Source: Niallia sp. Man26 (GTDB lineage Bacteria > Bacillota > Bacilli > Bacillales > Cytobacillaceae). From it: 64,000 bases of DNA. Shown here one piece after another: positions 55,302-63,815 of the stretch. Positions within the stretch are counted from its first letter, which is position 1; every line of letters starts with the position of its first letter. Under the pieces are notes generated by a model. That model saw only the letters and a list, made by a program, of their open reading frames with translations. It was not told the DNA's origin and ran no database searches. The stretch lies in assembly GCF_022049065.2 (NCBI RefSeq), contig NZ_CP095746.1:168151-232150 (forward strand), in the 5' to 3' direction. A program made the position numbers and the translations under genes.

Positions 55302-55843
55302 ATGTCAAATATATTCAAATTTATAGAGGTTACTATGAACGATGGAGAGAAAGGATTTCTTTTGAAAAACTCTTCGGATTTAAATTTAGTCAATCGTAAT
55401 GAAGCATTAGGGTATATAGAAAAGTTAACGGCAGCCTATAACAACCCTTCTGTTGATCAGTTTATTGAGTCTCAAAATAAAAGGATTAATACTGAATTGG
55501 ATATCGAGTTTACAATGGATCTACGTTTTTAGACTGGGTTTATAACGATGAAAAGAATCAATATATTATTAATCACCCATCATTTAAAATGAAGAAATTC
55601 AGGAAAAATCTTAAACAAAATTGGTCCTTTCACTGTGCTTCATGTAATAAAAAGGTTTCAAGTAGTACTGACGATGGTTACTATTTAGTCCGAGCAGCTT
55701 CACAAGATAGCATAACCGAAAAGGCCTGTTCTTCTGCATGCTGCTCCGTTATTTGGAGAGATCAAGTACGTGATTGGATTAATGAAAAAGGATACCAGGA
55801 TCATGTAAAGATAAAAAGTGATCCTCTGGAAGCGGAGGAATAA
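55302..55843 (+). pseudogene. Cysteine-containing hypothetical protein split by a frameshift
   Basis: The first frame (55302-55532; MSNIFKFIEVTMNDGEKGFL...TMDLRF) runs into TAG. Moving back one base at the five-T run (55526-55530) gives LDWVYNDEKNQYIINHPSFK and then a Cys-rich end: FHCASCNKKVSS and ACSSACCSVIW, which looks like a zinc ribbon. The second frame has no start of its own near its beginning. A single-base deletion is the simplest reading. AGGAGG precedes the ATG. Confidence 0.55.
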
Positions 55844-55850
55844 GTAAGGG

Positions 55851-56078
55851 ATTTAAAATTGATCCGAATTATGTAAACATAACTCCAGAACTGGCAGAAC
55901 ACTTTCGTCACGTCAATTTGGGAAAGTTATTACAAGTATAGCAATTGTAAAAGATTTAAGGCTTGTTTATGGTAATAACAACTTCTTAGAAGAAATGGAT
56001 GAAATGGAAGAGGTATTGGTGACTGACGATTATCATACATATATTCTAAAAATTGAGGAAGTAGGACCCGTTCATTAA
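55851..56078 (+). pseudogene. Frameshifted remnant of an unrecognised small protein
   Basis: One frame reads GFKIDPNYVNITPELAEHFR then HVNLGK. A second, joined at 55921-55927 (GGGAAAG), continues VITSIAIVKDLRLVYGNNNF to KIEEVGPVH with a stop at 56078. Together they look like one ~75-residue protein. No start codon or family is evident. Confidence 0.4.
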
Positions 56079-56097
56079 TAGAAAAGAGGATTTTTTT

Positions 56098-56766
56098 ATG
56101 CCAGTAAAACCGTTTAGTGTACAACGTTTTATACTTTATATAGCTTGTATTGGCTTCGGCGCAGTAGCTTTGTATGGTAATTCGATATACAATCCGACTT
56201 ATAACAACAGCTTATTGATAGTTTTAGTCAGTTTTTATTTTTTCTTTTCCGCTGCAAACTCATTTACCACTCTAATAGGGATTAATAAAAAAGTGAATAC
56301 TTTAGAAGAAAACATAAGAGATAATGAAATTAGAGAATTAATAAAAGAAGATGTACATAAGATGGTTCAAGACGTTAAACCGAAGCTTAGCAACACAGTA
56401 TCAAATCAAGAAACAGAGGTAGAAAAATTTCATAAAGAATATATAAATGCTGAGTCATCTTGGAAAGAAAAATCTTTACGAGATCGTAGTCCATTTGAAA
56501 ACTACCATAGTACTTTATATCAATTAAGAAAGAATAAAAAATATATTACCTTTATTAATATTTTCTTTAACCTGGTTTTAGGTTTTTCATTAATAAACTC
56601 ATTAAATTCATTTATATATTTTATAGTAGTTGCGCTCTTCTCCATCTTTTATCTGCCGATATTGCTAAGAAGAAAAAGGTTACGAAAGGTTGAAACGACT
56701 TTATATCAAGAGATTACTCCGATCGAGTTAAAAGAATTTGATGACATGATAAACAAAGGATATTAA
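56098..56766 (+). CDS. Membrane protein with internal coiled segment, unrecognised
   Basis: 222 residues. Two hydrophobic helices (about 10-30 and 39-60), a long charged helical stretch (about 65-145; KKVNTLEENIRDNEIRELIK), then two more helices (about 155-190). GAGGA precedes the ATG. I do not recognise it. It has its own terminator. Confidence 0.6.
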   Translation: MPVKPFSVQRFILYIACIGFGAVALYGNSIYNPTYNNSLLIVLVSFYFFFSAANSFTTLIGINKKVNTLEENIRDNEIRELIKEDVHKMVQDVKPKLSNTVSNQETEVEKFHKEYINAESSWKEKSLRDRSPFENYHSTLYQLRKNKKYITFINIFFNLVLGFSLINSLNSFIYFIVVALFSIFYLPILLRRKRLRKVETTLYQEITPIELKEFDDMINKGY

Positions 56767-56768
56767 TG

Positions 56769-56797
56769 AAAAGTCCAACTAAATAGTTGGGCTTTTC
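56769..56797 (+). terminator. Terminator of the 56098 gene
   Basis: AAAAGTCCAACT pairs with AGTTGGGCTTTT (one G-T pair), loop AAAT, then CTTG. Confidence 0.85.
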
Positions 56798-56884
56798 TTG
56801 ATATTCTCTTAACCAAGTGGGCTCATTATTGTTATATGAGTATTTAATAATTAAAGGCTATGTTAAAGGTAAAGGTTGATTAAA

Positions 56885-56947
56885 ATACAAAAGTAAAATG
56901 AGCTGGAGTATATATCTCCATGCTCATTTTACTTTTGTATCTTTTTT
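56885..56947. terminator. Very long near-perfect hairpin with T-run
   Basis: A 19-nt arm (56885-56903, ending AATGAGC) pairs perfectly with 56922-56940. The inner TGGAG/CTCCA extends the stem to 24 bp with one bulged base. CTTTTTT follows on the plus strand. No gene ends just before it. Confidence 0.75.
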
Positions 56948-56953
56948 GCTAAA

Positions 56954-56992
56954 GCCCCCGTTTCTTTAAGTACATTTCTTCACAAACTTCGC
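56954..56992. repeat. Dispersed 39-nt repeat, copy 2
   Basis: GTTTCTTTAAGTACATTTCT and flanks match 11243-11281 at 34 of 39 positions. Lies 47 bp past the uspA stop. Confidence 0.6.
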
Positions 56993-57038
56993 TAATTATA
57001 AAAAAACGACTGCAAATATGGTCGGAACTTTTAATAAC

Positions 57039-57458
57039 TTATTTTACAATTAACACTGGACATACTACCCTTTTTACAACCTTATGGCTTACACTTCCCA
57101 ACACCATTTCTTGAAGTGAGTTTAATCCTCTACTGCCAATTATCACGATGTCATAACTTCCTTTATTAGCATACTCCACAATGGTTGGGCCTGGTTCTCC
57201 ATGTAATAATTGTATCGAGAATTTTATTTTGTTAGACTCTAAAATTTCTTCAATAGGTATTAATCTTTTTTTTCTTGCTACCTCTAATTCCTCACCATTG
57301 TGAGCATGAAGGACTTCTGTTCTAGCTTTTGAAAAATCAACTACATAAACAATCTTTACCGTGCTTTCCTTACTAATAGATGCTATCTTAACTGCCTCTT
57401 TTGCTGCTCTTCTAGAATGTTCTGATCCATCAACTGCTAATAAAATATTGTTATACAT
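57039..57458 (-). CDS. uspA: UspA-family universal stress protein
   Basis: 139 residues. NILLAVDGSEHSRRAAKEAV at the start and GSRGLNSLQEMVLGSVSHKV near the end give the ATP-binding Usp motif (G2xG9GS-type). GAGGTG precedes the ATG. Located 24 bp after sulP; Usp proteins often partner anion or cation transporters. Likely co-regulator of SulP, by context only. Confidence 0.9.
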   Translation of the reverse strand: MYNNILLAVDGSEHSRRAAKEAVKIASISKESTVKIVYVVDFSKARTEVLHAHNGEELEVARKKRLIPIEEILESNKIKFSIQLLHGEPGPTIVEYANKGSYDIVIIGSRGLNSLQEMVLGSVSHKVVKRVVCPVLIVK

Positions 57459-57482
57459 GTTCAGTCACCTCGTATTATAATA

Positions 57483-58943
57483 TTAATGGGCTGATAGTTT
57501 TCCATTAGGGTTATTAAAAACAGCTAGTTTATCTAAGATTTTTTTACTCGCCGCATTTAAATTCTTAATAGAGACATTATTATTATTTTCACGGTATTTA
57601 ATTACAACTTTATCGATAGCTCCAACTGCTGAATCGTCCCATATATGTGCATTTGAAAAGTTAATTATTATATTCTTATGTTGAACACTAACATCAAATC
57701 CATCTAAAAATCCTTCCACAGATGCAAAGAATAGTTGTCCTTCCACAAAAAAAGTAATATTTTGCATTGTTTCTTGTTTCGTTAACTTTATTTTTGAAAT
57801 TTTTGCCACAAAGAATATAGCACTTAGAATTACACCGGCTATAACTCCAATGGAAAGGTCATGTGTCGCTACAACAATGACAACAGTAACTAACATAACA
57901 ATTGCATCGGTTCTAGGTGCGTTCTTTAAGTATGAAAAAGAATTCCAATCAAAAGTTCCAATCGAGACCATTATCATAATCCCCACTAGTACAGCCATAG
58001 GAATTAGAACAACTACACCACCAAGAACAATAATTAAAAACATTAAAAATAAACCAGCTATTAATGTGGATAGTCGCCCTCTTCCACCTGACTTAACGTT
58101 TATAACAGATTGACCAATCATAGCGCAACCAGCCATACCACCAAAGAAACCAGTAACAACATTTGCAATTCCTTGCCCTCTTGCTTCTCGGTTCTTATTG
58201 CTTTCTGTATCTGTCATATCATCTACAATGGAAGATGTTAACAAGGATTCTAATAAACCTACAATTGCCAAGGCAATGGAGTAAGGAAATATTATTTGTA
58301 ACGTTTCAAAATTAAATGGAACATTAGGAATTAAAAACGCTGGTAGAGATTGTGTTATAGCCCCTAAATCCCCGACAGTCCTTAAATCAAAATTAGAATA
58401 GATAGCAACTGATGTAAGAACTACAATAGCTATTAACGGTGCAGGAATAGATTTTATAAATCTAGGTAAAACATACACAATTACTAAAGTAATACCTACA
58501 AAGATATAGGTCATTGATGAAATACCAATAAAGTGAGGCACCTGAGCTAAGAATATTAAAATTGCTAAGGAATTTACAAATCCTATCATTACAGCTCTTG
58601 GAATGAACTTCATTAATTTTGCAATTTTAAATACTCCAAACAAAACTTGAATAATACCTGTTAGGATGGTAGCTGCCAACAGATAATTTAAACCATGTTC
58701 TTTTACTAATGGAACCATCAATAGGGCCATTGCACCTGTAGCTGCTGAAATCATCCCTGGTCTTCCTCCAACAAAGGCAATAATGACAGCTATACAGAAT
58801 GAAGCATATAGACCTACCATAGGGTCTACTCCAGCAATAATAGAAAATGCAATTGCTTCTGGAATTAAAGCTAAGGCAACAACAATTCCCGCTAAAATAT
58901 CTCCTTTTACATTTGAAAACCATTCTTTTTTAATCTTTTCCAC
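57483..58943 (-). CDS. SulP-family anion transporter with STAS domain
   Basis: 486 residues from GTG 58943 (GGAGG 11 nt upstream; an in-frame TTG at 58964 lies before that site). [20 protein letters not shown] and [14 protein letters not shown] are SulP hallmarks; about ten to twelve helices follow and a STAS domain at the end ([20 protein letters not shown]). Probable sulfate, bicarbonate or other oxyanion uptake. Intact counterpart of the broken copy at 20.6 kb, which shares its leader but lies on the other strand and lacks uspA. Confidence 0.92.
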   Translation of the reverse strand: MEKIKKEWFSNVKGDILAGIVVALALIPEAIAFSIIAGVDPMVGLYASFCIAVIIAFVGGRPGMISAATGAMALLMVPLVKEHGLNYLLAATILTGIIQVLFGVFKIAKLMKFIPRAVMIGFVNSLAILIFLAQVPHFIGISSMTYIFVGITLVIVYVLPRFIKSIPAPLIAIVVLTSVAIYSNFDLRTVGDLGAITQSLPAFLIPNVPFNFETLQIIFPYSIALAIVGLLESLLTSSIVDDMTDTESNKNREARGQGIANVVTGFFGGMAGCAMIGQSVINVKSGGRGRLSTLIAGLFLMFLIIVLGGVVVLIPMAVLVGIMIMVSIGTFDWNSFSYLKNAPRTDAIVMLVTVVIVVATHDLSIGVIAGVILSAIFFVAKISKIKLTKQETMQNITFFVEGQLFFASVEGFLDGFDVSVQHKNIIINFSNAHIWDDSAVGAIDKVVIKYRENNNNVSIKNLNAASKKILDKLAVFNNPNGKLSAH

Positions 58944-59023
58944 TAATTTAAACCTCCAATTCAATTTTTTTTATATAAATTAGATAAAAAGCTATTATCA
59001 ATATCTCGAAAACAGTCTAACAC
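58944..59023 (-). repeat. Duplicated sulP leader, copy at the intact gene
   Basis: Matches 20499-20582 nearly base for base (GTTTTCGAGATATTGATAAT and TTATCTAATTTATATAAAA) up to the ribosome site. The identity stops at a different hairpin in each copy. Confidence 0.85.
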
Positions 59024-59024
59024 C

Positions 59025-59060
59025 AAAAAGACCAAAAAGGAACCATTTTGGTCTTTTTTT
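59025..59060. terminator. Hairpin between sulP and the resolvase relic
   Basis: AAAAAGACCAAAA (59025-59037) pairs with TTTTGGTCTTTTT (59046-59058). A-run and T-run on either side make it potentially bidirectional. Confidence 0.8.
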
Positions 59061-59116
59061 AAAAGAGAATATATGTTAGTTTTAATGTAATCGTTTTTTT
59101 CGGGAGGAAAAAAATC

Positions 59117-59659
59117 ATGTTATATGGATATATGAGACCTTACGAAGATGATAAAGAATGCAGAATACAGAGAGAAGAGTTGGCTAATTTCGACTGCGAA
59201 ATTATATATTACGAATAACACTCGCTTCCCACAAATAAAGTAGAACGCAATAAAATGCTTCAAAAAATAAAGAAAAATGATAAAGTTATCACAACTAAGT
59301 TCTTTTCTATTGCAGATTCAACAAAAGATCTGGCTAACTTATTATTACAGATACAAAGAAAAGAAGCTTATATTCTATTTACCCAAGAGAATATCGATAC
59401 AAGTAAAGATACTGGAAAATATCTAGAGAATTTTCTGAAAAGTGTAGTCTTTCTTCAAAGTGATATAATCAGTGAACATACTAAAAAGGGAATAATGGAA
59501 GCCAAAGCAAAAGGGACATTAACAGGTAGACCAAGAAAACCATCGTATATGGTAGAACGTGCTATAAACATGTACCATAGCAATAACTTTACAATTTCAG
59601 AAATAACTAAAGAAACTGGCATAAGTAAGTCCAGTTTATATAGATATTTAATGGAATAA
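59117..59659 (+). pseudogene. Resolvase-like serine recombinase relic with in-frame stop
   Basis: ATG 59117, with GGGAGG upstream, opens MLYGYMRPYEDDKECRIQRE, then a TAA at 59216, then an unbroken frame to 59659: VITTKFFSIADSTKDLANLL, ISEHTKKGIMEAKAKGTLTG and the C-terminal helix-turn-helix ISEITKETGISKSSLYRYLM. The usual catalytic serine (YxRVS) is replaced by YMRP, as in YneB-like resolvase homologues, so even the parent may not have been a recombinase. Confidence 0.82.
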
Positions 59660-59879
59660 AATAGAGATCGATAGTTGTTTTTATCAACTTTCGATCTCTA
59701 AATACATGAGAATTTATATATTTTCTAAAGGTCTTTCATTTATATAAATTTTATTTTTAATATCTTATTTTTTTCCACCGGAAAGAAATAAAAAGATACC
59801 ATTATTGATACGTAAAGTGTCATATTAAAGTTAAAACTACATTTTATTATAGTTTGTTAATAAATGTACTTAATACAGA
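59660..59879. other. Intergenic next to the group II intron
   Basis: A hairpin (GAGATCGATAGTTG with CAACTTTCGATCTC, about 59665-59698) follows the resolvase relic and probably terminates it. No gene. Confidence 0.5.
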
Positions 59880-62580
59880 TAGGTAAGAGTTTGAAGTTAT
59901 CGCTCCCTTTTCCCCCTGTTCACACCGTACGTGAAACTTTCGAATCATACGGCGTTCCAACTAATCCAATCTATTCTTTCTATGTAATAAGCAGACGAGT
60001 GCTGTTTTCCAAAGTTAGATTATTTCATTTTGACATCTTAATCGTAGTTTATTTACTTTTTCTTTTTGCTTACTTGTAAGCTTTAGAGATTGTAAAAGAG
60101 CTTCTATTTTCGCTTTATCTTTTAGGTGTATCAATTGATGAATTGTTTTATGAATAACAACTAAGTTTGAATAACTATCATCCTTTGAAAGATGATAGGG
60201 GTTTATGTGATGACAATGCCATTCATGAATACCTAACCCTTCACCTAAAATTGCACATTTACCATATTGGGCAATAAACTTACTGATTCGATTGTCGTTA
60301 TATTCAATGGATCTACTTGAAATGTAATTTCTCATGATGTAAGAAAGCATATTTTTATCAATAGCCTTTAGGCTATTGTGAATTTTCTCTCTACCTTCGG
60401 CAGTAAAGTTACATATCACTTGCGAGAATCCAAGTGTCTTTTTCCACCGTTGTGCATGGATGGGGACAAACACCATTTTTTGTATCTTATACAGTTTTGT
60501 CTTATACCCCTTGTATCTTTTCTGTAAGGTTTTAGTCATCTCATGGAAACTTGCCTCGGTTCTAATGTTCCTTAACTGATTATATAACGTTCTGCGCAGA
60601 TGAGCGTTTAACTCATTTAGATTGATAGAAATGTTTGTAGCGACTGAGTAATAATTTTGGATACCCATGACGACAGTATTAAAGTTCCAAACTGTCTGAA
60701 TGCAAGGCTTTCTCTTAATTACTTTTATAGCTTCCTTTATCTTTAGAAAGGCATTTACTTTAGCCTTTTTAGACATATTAGACCTTGCTACATAGCCAAA
60801 CCTAGTTTTCCCTTTCCTTACCGCTTTAAATGTAAAGCCTAGAAACTCGGAAGAGTTTTTCTTTAGATTAATAACCTTCGATTTTTCCTCACTTGTTTCC
60901 AACTGAAGTCTTTTTCTCAAGAAATCCTTCAATGCGTAATTCATTTTTATTGCCTGTGACCTAGTTCTGCACATTACCTTAAAATCATCCGCATACCGGA
61001 TGATAAAACACTCTTTTAAAGCTGTTTTCTTCAGTGGCTGATATTTACTACCATTAGTGGCGTAGGTATATCTGCTTTTAAACGTTTCCCATTGGTCACT
61101 AACCCACCAATCTAATTCGTTTAACACAATGTTGGATAGTAAAGGTGACAGAATCCCCCCCTGCGGGGTACCTTTTGTAGGAACACCTTCTCCATCAATT
61201 TCTGCTTTAAGTAGCCTAGATATTATAGAAAGAAGTGATTTATCTCTTATGCCTATTGACCACATTTGTTTTAAAAGCTTACTATGATTAACATTATCAA
61301 AGAAGCCTTTAATATCTACATCAACACAATGATGTAGCCCAGACTGGTTAATTAGGAACTCAAGTCTGGCTTTGGCATGATGAGTGCTGCGATTTGGTCT
61401 GAACCCATAACTGTGTTTATGGAATTTTGCTTCGCAAATTGGCTCTAAGATTTGTAAAATGCACTGCTGAAAGATTCTATCCCAAATCGTTGGAATTCCC
61501 AAAGGTCTAGTTTTCCCATTTCCTTTTGGTATGTAAACTCTTCTTACCGTTTGCGGTTCGTACCATTTAAACATGGATTGGACTGTTGCTATTACATCTT
61601 CTACTGCTAAATGCTGAATGTCATTAATCGATAACTTGTCAGTTCCAGCAGTTTTGCTACCTGTATTTCTCTTAATGTTTCGATAGGCAAGTCGTATATT
61701 ATCTGGAGAACTCATTAATTCTGTTAAGTCATAGAAGTGATGACCACCGACACTTTGAGCGTATAGTGTGTCAAAACAATCTTGCATACTATAATATTCA
61801 CTGTGTCTCAGTTTCTTCCGTTTCAATAAGTCGGTACTCCTTTCGGAGTTAAACCTCTTTTAGTCTCACGAGAACCTTATTAATCGATAAAGAACTGCCT
61901 TACTTGGTTGAATAAATCTTTATTAGTCTAGTGGCTATCCCTCCGTGTGAATTAGACACTTCATAGGTACTGTGCCACCACTTTCACTGATATGAAGATA
62001 AGTTATACAGTAACTAGTTTCATTATTGTTTTCCTTATCAACGTTTCAATAGAAGTAAGTCCTCCACGTTATCAGCTTACAACGTTGAATTATATCTATT
62101 ATAGAATGAACTTAGGTGCTTCCTGTAAGCCTGTTAGCGTTCATACGCCTGTAACGTATCATGGATTTTCATATTAGCGAGTCTTACTCACCCACAGCTA
62201 ACCTCACAATTTGGTGATATACACATTTCTATGTATAGCAGGTATAGACCCGTACATTCAGAAGTTTGTCAGCTTAACCATTTATTTTAGGTTTATTCGC
62301 ATTCTCACCATATTCATTCAACTCAAGCACCATGAATTACACCACTCCATCGAGTAGGCTTTCGTCAGCCGAACTGATACGGTAATTTCTCACGCCTTTT
62401 CACCGAGCTTATAACACTATCATTCTTACTAAATCAAGTGCTATTCGACTAAGAGAGAACCCTTCCGAGCGTTACCTCATCATTTGATTCTTCGATATAA
62501 CCCTTCAGTTCCGAAAGGAACTGCCTAACCTTTACCGGAGTAATGTAACCATCCTCCATTTAACTAGGAACATTTCGCAC
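59880..62580 (-). mobile_element. Group II intron with maturase, apparently complete
   Basis: On the minus strand the intron begins GTGCG at 62580 and runs to about 59880. Domains I-III occupy 61830-62580, the maturase domain IV. Domain V is visible near 59915-59955: CGCCGTATGATTCGAAAGTT then TCACGTACGGTGT. Domain VI follows (GGGGGAAAAGGGAGCGATAA with a bulge-A candidate). 3' end uncertain by about 10 nt. It lies about 28 nt past a terminator hairpin (62608-62640). Confidence 0.85.
60015..61826 (-). CDS. ltrA: Group II intron reverse transcriptase/maturase (LtrA-like)
   Basis: 603 residues from TTG 61826 with AAAGGAG upstream. Reverse transcriptase palm with IRYADDFKVM, GTPQGGILSPLLSNIVL, and RPLGIPTIWDRIFQQCI. 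Maturase X domain (about 370-470) and an HNH endonuclease end with CHHINPYHLSKDD. Length and HNH suggest a mobile, splicing-competent intron. Intact, unlike the fragment next to it. Confidence 0.94.
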   Translation of the reverse strand: MKRKKLRHSEYYSMQDCFDTLYAQSVGGHHFYDLTELMSSPDNIRLAYRNIKRNTGSKTAGTDKLSINDIQHLAVEDVIATVQSMFKWYEPQTVRRVYIPKGNGKTRPLGIPTIWDRIFQQCILQILEPICEAKFHKHSYGFRPNRSTHHAKARLEFLINQSGLHHCVDVDIKGFFDNVNHSKLLKQMWSIGIRDKSLLSIISRLLKAEIDGEGVPTKGTPQGGILSPLLSNIVLNELDWWVSDQWETFKSRYTYATNGSKYQPLKKTALKECFIIRYADDFKVMCRTRSQAIKMNYALKDFLRKRLQLETSEEKSKVINLKKNSSEFLGFTFKAVRKGKTRFGYVARSNMSKKAKVNAFLKIKEAIKVIKRKPCIQTVWNFNTVVMGIQNYYSVATNISINLNELNAHLRRTLYNQLRNIRTEASFHEMTKTLQKRYKGYKTKLYKIQKMVFVPIHAQRWKKTLGFSQVICNFTAEGREKIHNSLKAIDKNMLSYIMRNYISSRSIEYNDNRISKFIAQYGKCAILGEGLGIHEWHCHHINPYHLSKDDSYSNLVVIHKTIHQLIHLKDKAKIEALLQSLKLTSKQKEKVNKLRLRCQNEII

Positions 62581-62607
62581 CACTATCCTGCCCTGTTTGT
62601 GACATGG

Positions 62608-62640
62608 CAAAAGGCTTCTCCTCTATTAAAGGAAAGCCCT
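62608..62640 (-). terminator. Terminator upstream of the intron insertion point
   Basis: GGCTTTCCT-N7-AGGAGAAGCC followed by TTTT on the minus strand. It ends the transcript of the two small genes at 62736-63056, and the intron lies just beyond. Confidence 0.7.
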
Positions 62641-62735
62641 GCTTGAACCTATATGCTAATGGCGGCTGTTTAGAAAAAAACTTGTTAACTGGTAAATTTA
62701 AAAATGATTAACCACAACAATAATTTACGAATTTC

Positions 62736-62915
62736 TTAATAACTTTCTACACTTTTTACTTTTTTCTTATGCTTCGAATTCTTTATAGCGGTTCTAATGT
62801 TTCGTATCATCCCCATATTTTCCCCTGTATATACCCATATTAAAGTGTAGATAATTTGTTGAATCCCTATAACTAAAAAGGCACCTAGTATCAGTCCTAA
62901 CATTAATGATGACAT
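62736..62915 (-). CDS. Small membrane protein (59 residues)
   Basis: GGAGGA lies 8 nt before ATG 62915. MSSLMLGLILGAFLVIGIQQ then IIYTLIWVYTGENMGMIRNI gives one or two hydrophobic helices followed by a basic tail (KNSKHKKKVKSVESY). Probably real. I do not recognise it. It lies downstream of the 36-codon gene on the same strand. Confidence 0.6.
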   Translation of the reverse strand: MSSLMLGLILGAFLVIGIQQIIYTLIWVYTGENMGMIRNIRTAIKNSKHKKKVKSVESY

Positions 62916-62945
62916 ATAAAAATTCCTCCTTAAATCCGAATTCTT

Positions 62946-63056
62946 TCAATTGTAGATTTCTTTAATGGAACGAAGTCTTTCCTTTTTGTTTGATGGAAAA
63001 CCGACAATTATTATTACTATACCTAATCCCATTAATACTAAGGAATTTGCAAGCAT
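62946..63056 (-). CDS. Very small membrane peptide (36 residues)
   Basis: AAAGGGGG lies 5 nt before ATG 63056. MLANSLVLMGLGIVIIIVGF, then PSNKKERLRSIKEIYN: one helix and a basic tail. Thirty bp before the 59-residue gene, so the two form a small operon. Unrecognised. Confidence 0.5.
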   Translation of the reverse strand: MLANSLVLMGLGIVIIIVGFPSNKKERLRSIKEIYN

Positions 63057-63129
63057 TTTGTCCCCCTTTAAGAGAAATAAATGATTATAGAATAATACGT
63101 TTAAATGAAATTTTGGTTTCATCTTCTTT

Positions 63130-63815
63130 CAATAGTCGAGTAGAAGAGAGCCTTTCTACCTTACGGTAAATTGTACTCTCCCCCCTCACAGAACCGTGCT
63201 TGCGCAATTAACGCACACGGCTCCTCCTAATTATCTTTTACAGAATATAGCTAATCTCTTTTCTTAATTCATAAATGTTTACTTTAATTATTGGAGTTGG
63301 AAGTGGAAACTTCTTTAGAAAGAGTCTAAATTTATCCCAGGTAAAGGATTTCCTCTGACTTCTTCTATTTAGCCATTTATATAGTAGTTCTTCAATCTTC
63401 TCTTTAAAACCGTTCACAGTTTGCGTATTGTCTGTAATGCAGTAATAGTTGTAATAACCTATAAGTGACCTTTTAAATCTATCCATAATTAAATGAATAG
63501 ATTTATTCCTATTTGTCTTCAACCATTCTTTAGTCTCTCTGAGTTTACCTTGGACTTTCTTCCTGCTCGACTTCCGTTTTACACGAAATTTCCCTTGTTT
63601 ACTTTTGCTGCAATAATGGGTAAATCCAAGAAAATCAAAGGTTGCTGGTTTGCTATTTCCTATTCTTTTTGCGTTATGTTCCGCAAACCTCCCGAAGGGA
63701 ATGACCTTCGTTTTATCCTCAGCTATCTCCAAATTAAATTTCTTTAATCTCGACTTTAAAGACTCATAAAATTGTTGAGCTTCTCTTTTGTGTTGAAAAC
63801 AACATACGAGGCAAG
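63130..63815 (-). mobile_element. Second group II intron, 3' part; interrupted by a third
   Basis: The maturase C-terminus (63238-63814) is followed on the minus strand by domain V (GAGCCGTGTGCGTTAATTGC with CGCAAGCACGGTTCTG, about 63196-63231) and domain VI ending near TCTACTCGAC (about 63134). The 5' part of the intron is not in the window: at 63815 the sequence changes to the 3' end of another intron. Confidence 0.8.
63238..63814 (-). pseudogene. Group II intron maturase, C-terminal part, split at the RT active-site region
   Basis: The open frame from about 63814 reads LVCCFQHKREAQQFYESLKS, then NLEIAEDKTKVIPFGRFAEH, FDFLGFTHYCSKSKQG and the maturase X domain to the stop at 63238. In related enzymes LVCCFQ follows directly after YADD. 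Here that motif and all upstream sequence are absent; the third intron ends instead. ATG 63732 is internal. Not functional unless the third intron splices out. Confidence 0.82.

Noticed and set aside
55520..55535. Programmed -1 ribosomal frameshift at the five-T run
   Set aside because: The zero-frame codons (CGT TTT TAG) do not form a standard slippery heptamer and no downstream pseudoknot is evident. Mutation is more likely.
59117..59659. Active Tn3 resolvase partnering the Tn3 transposase relic
   Set aside because: It lies 27 kb away, lacks the catalytic serine motif and has an in-frame stop.
62736..63056. KdpF- or holin-like identity for the two small membrane peptides
   Set aside because: Both have only generic helix-plus-basic-tail plans; no family motif supports either name.
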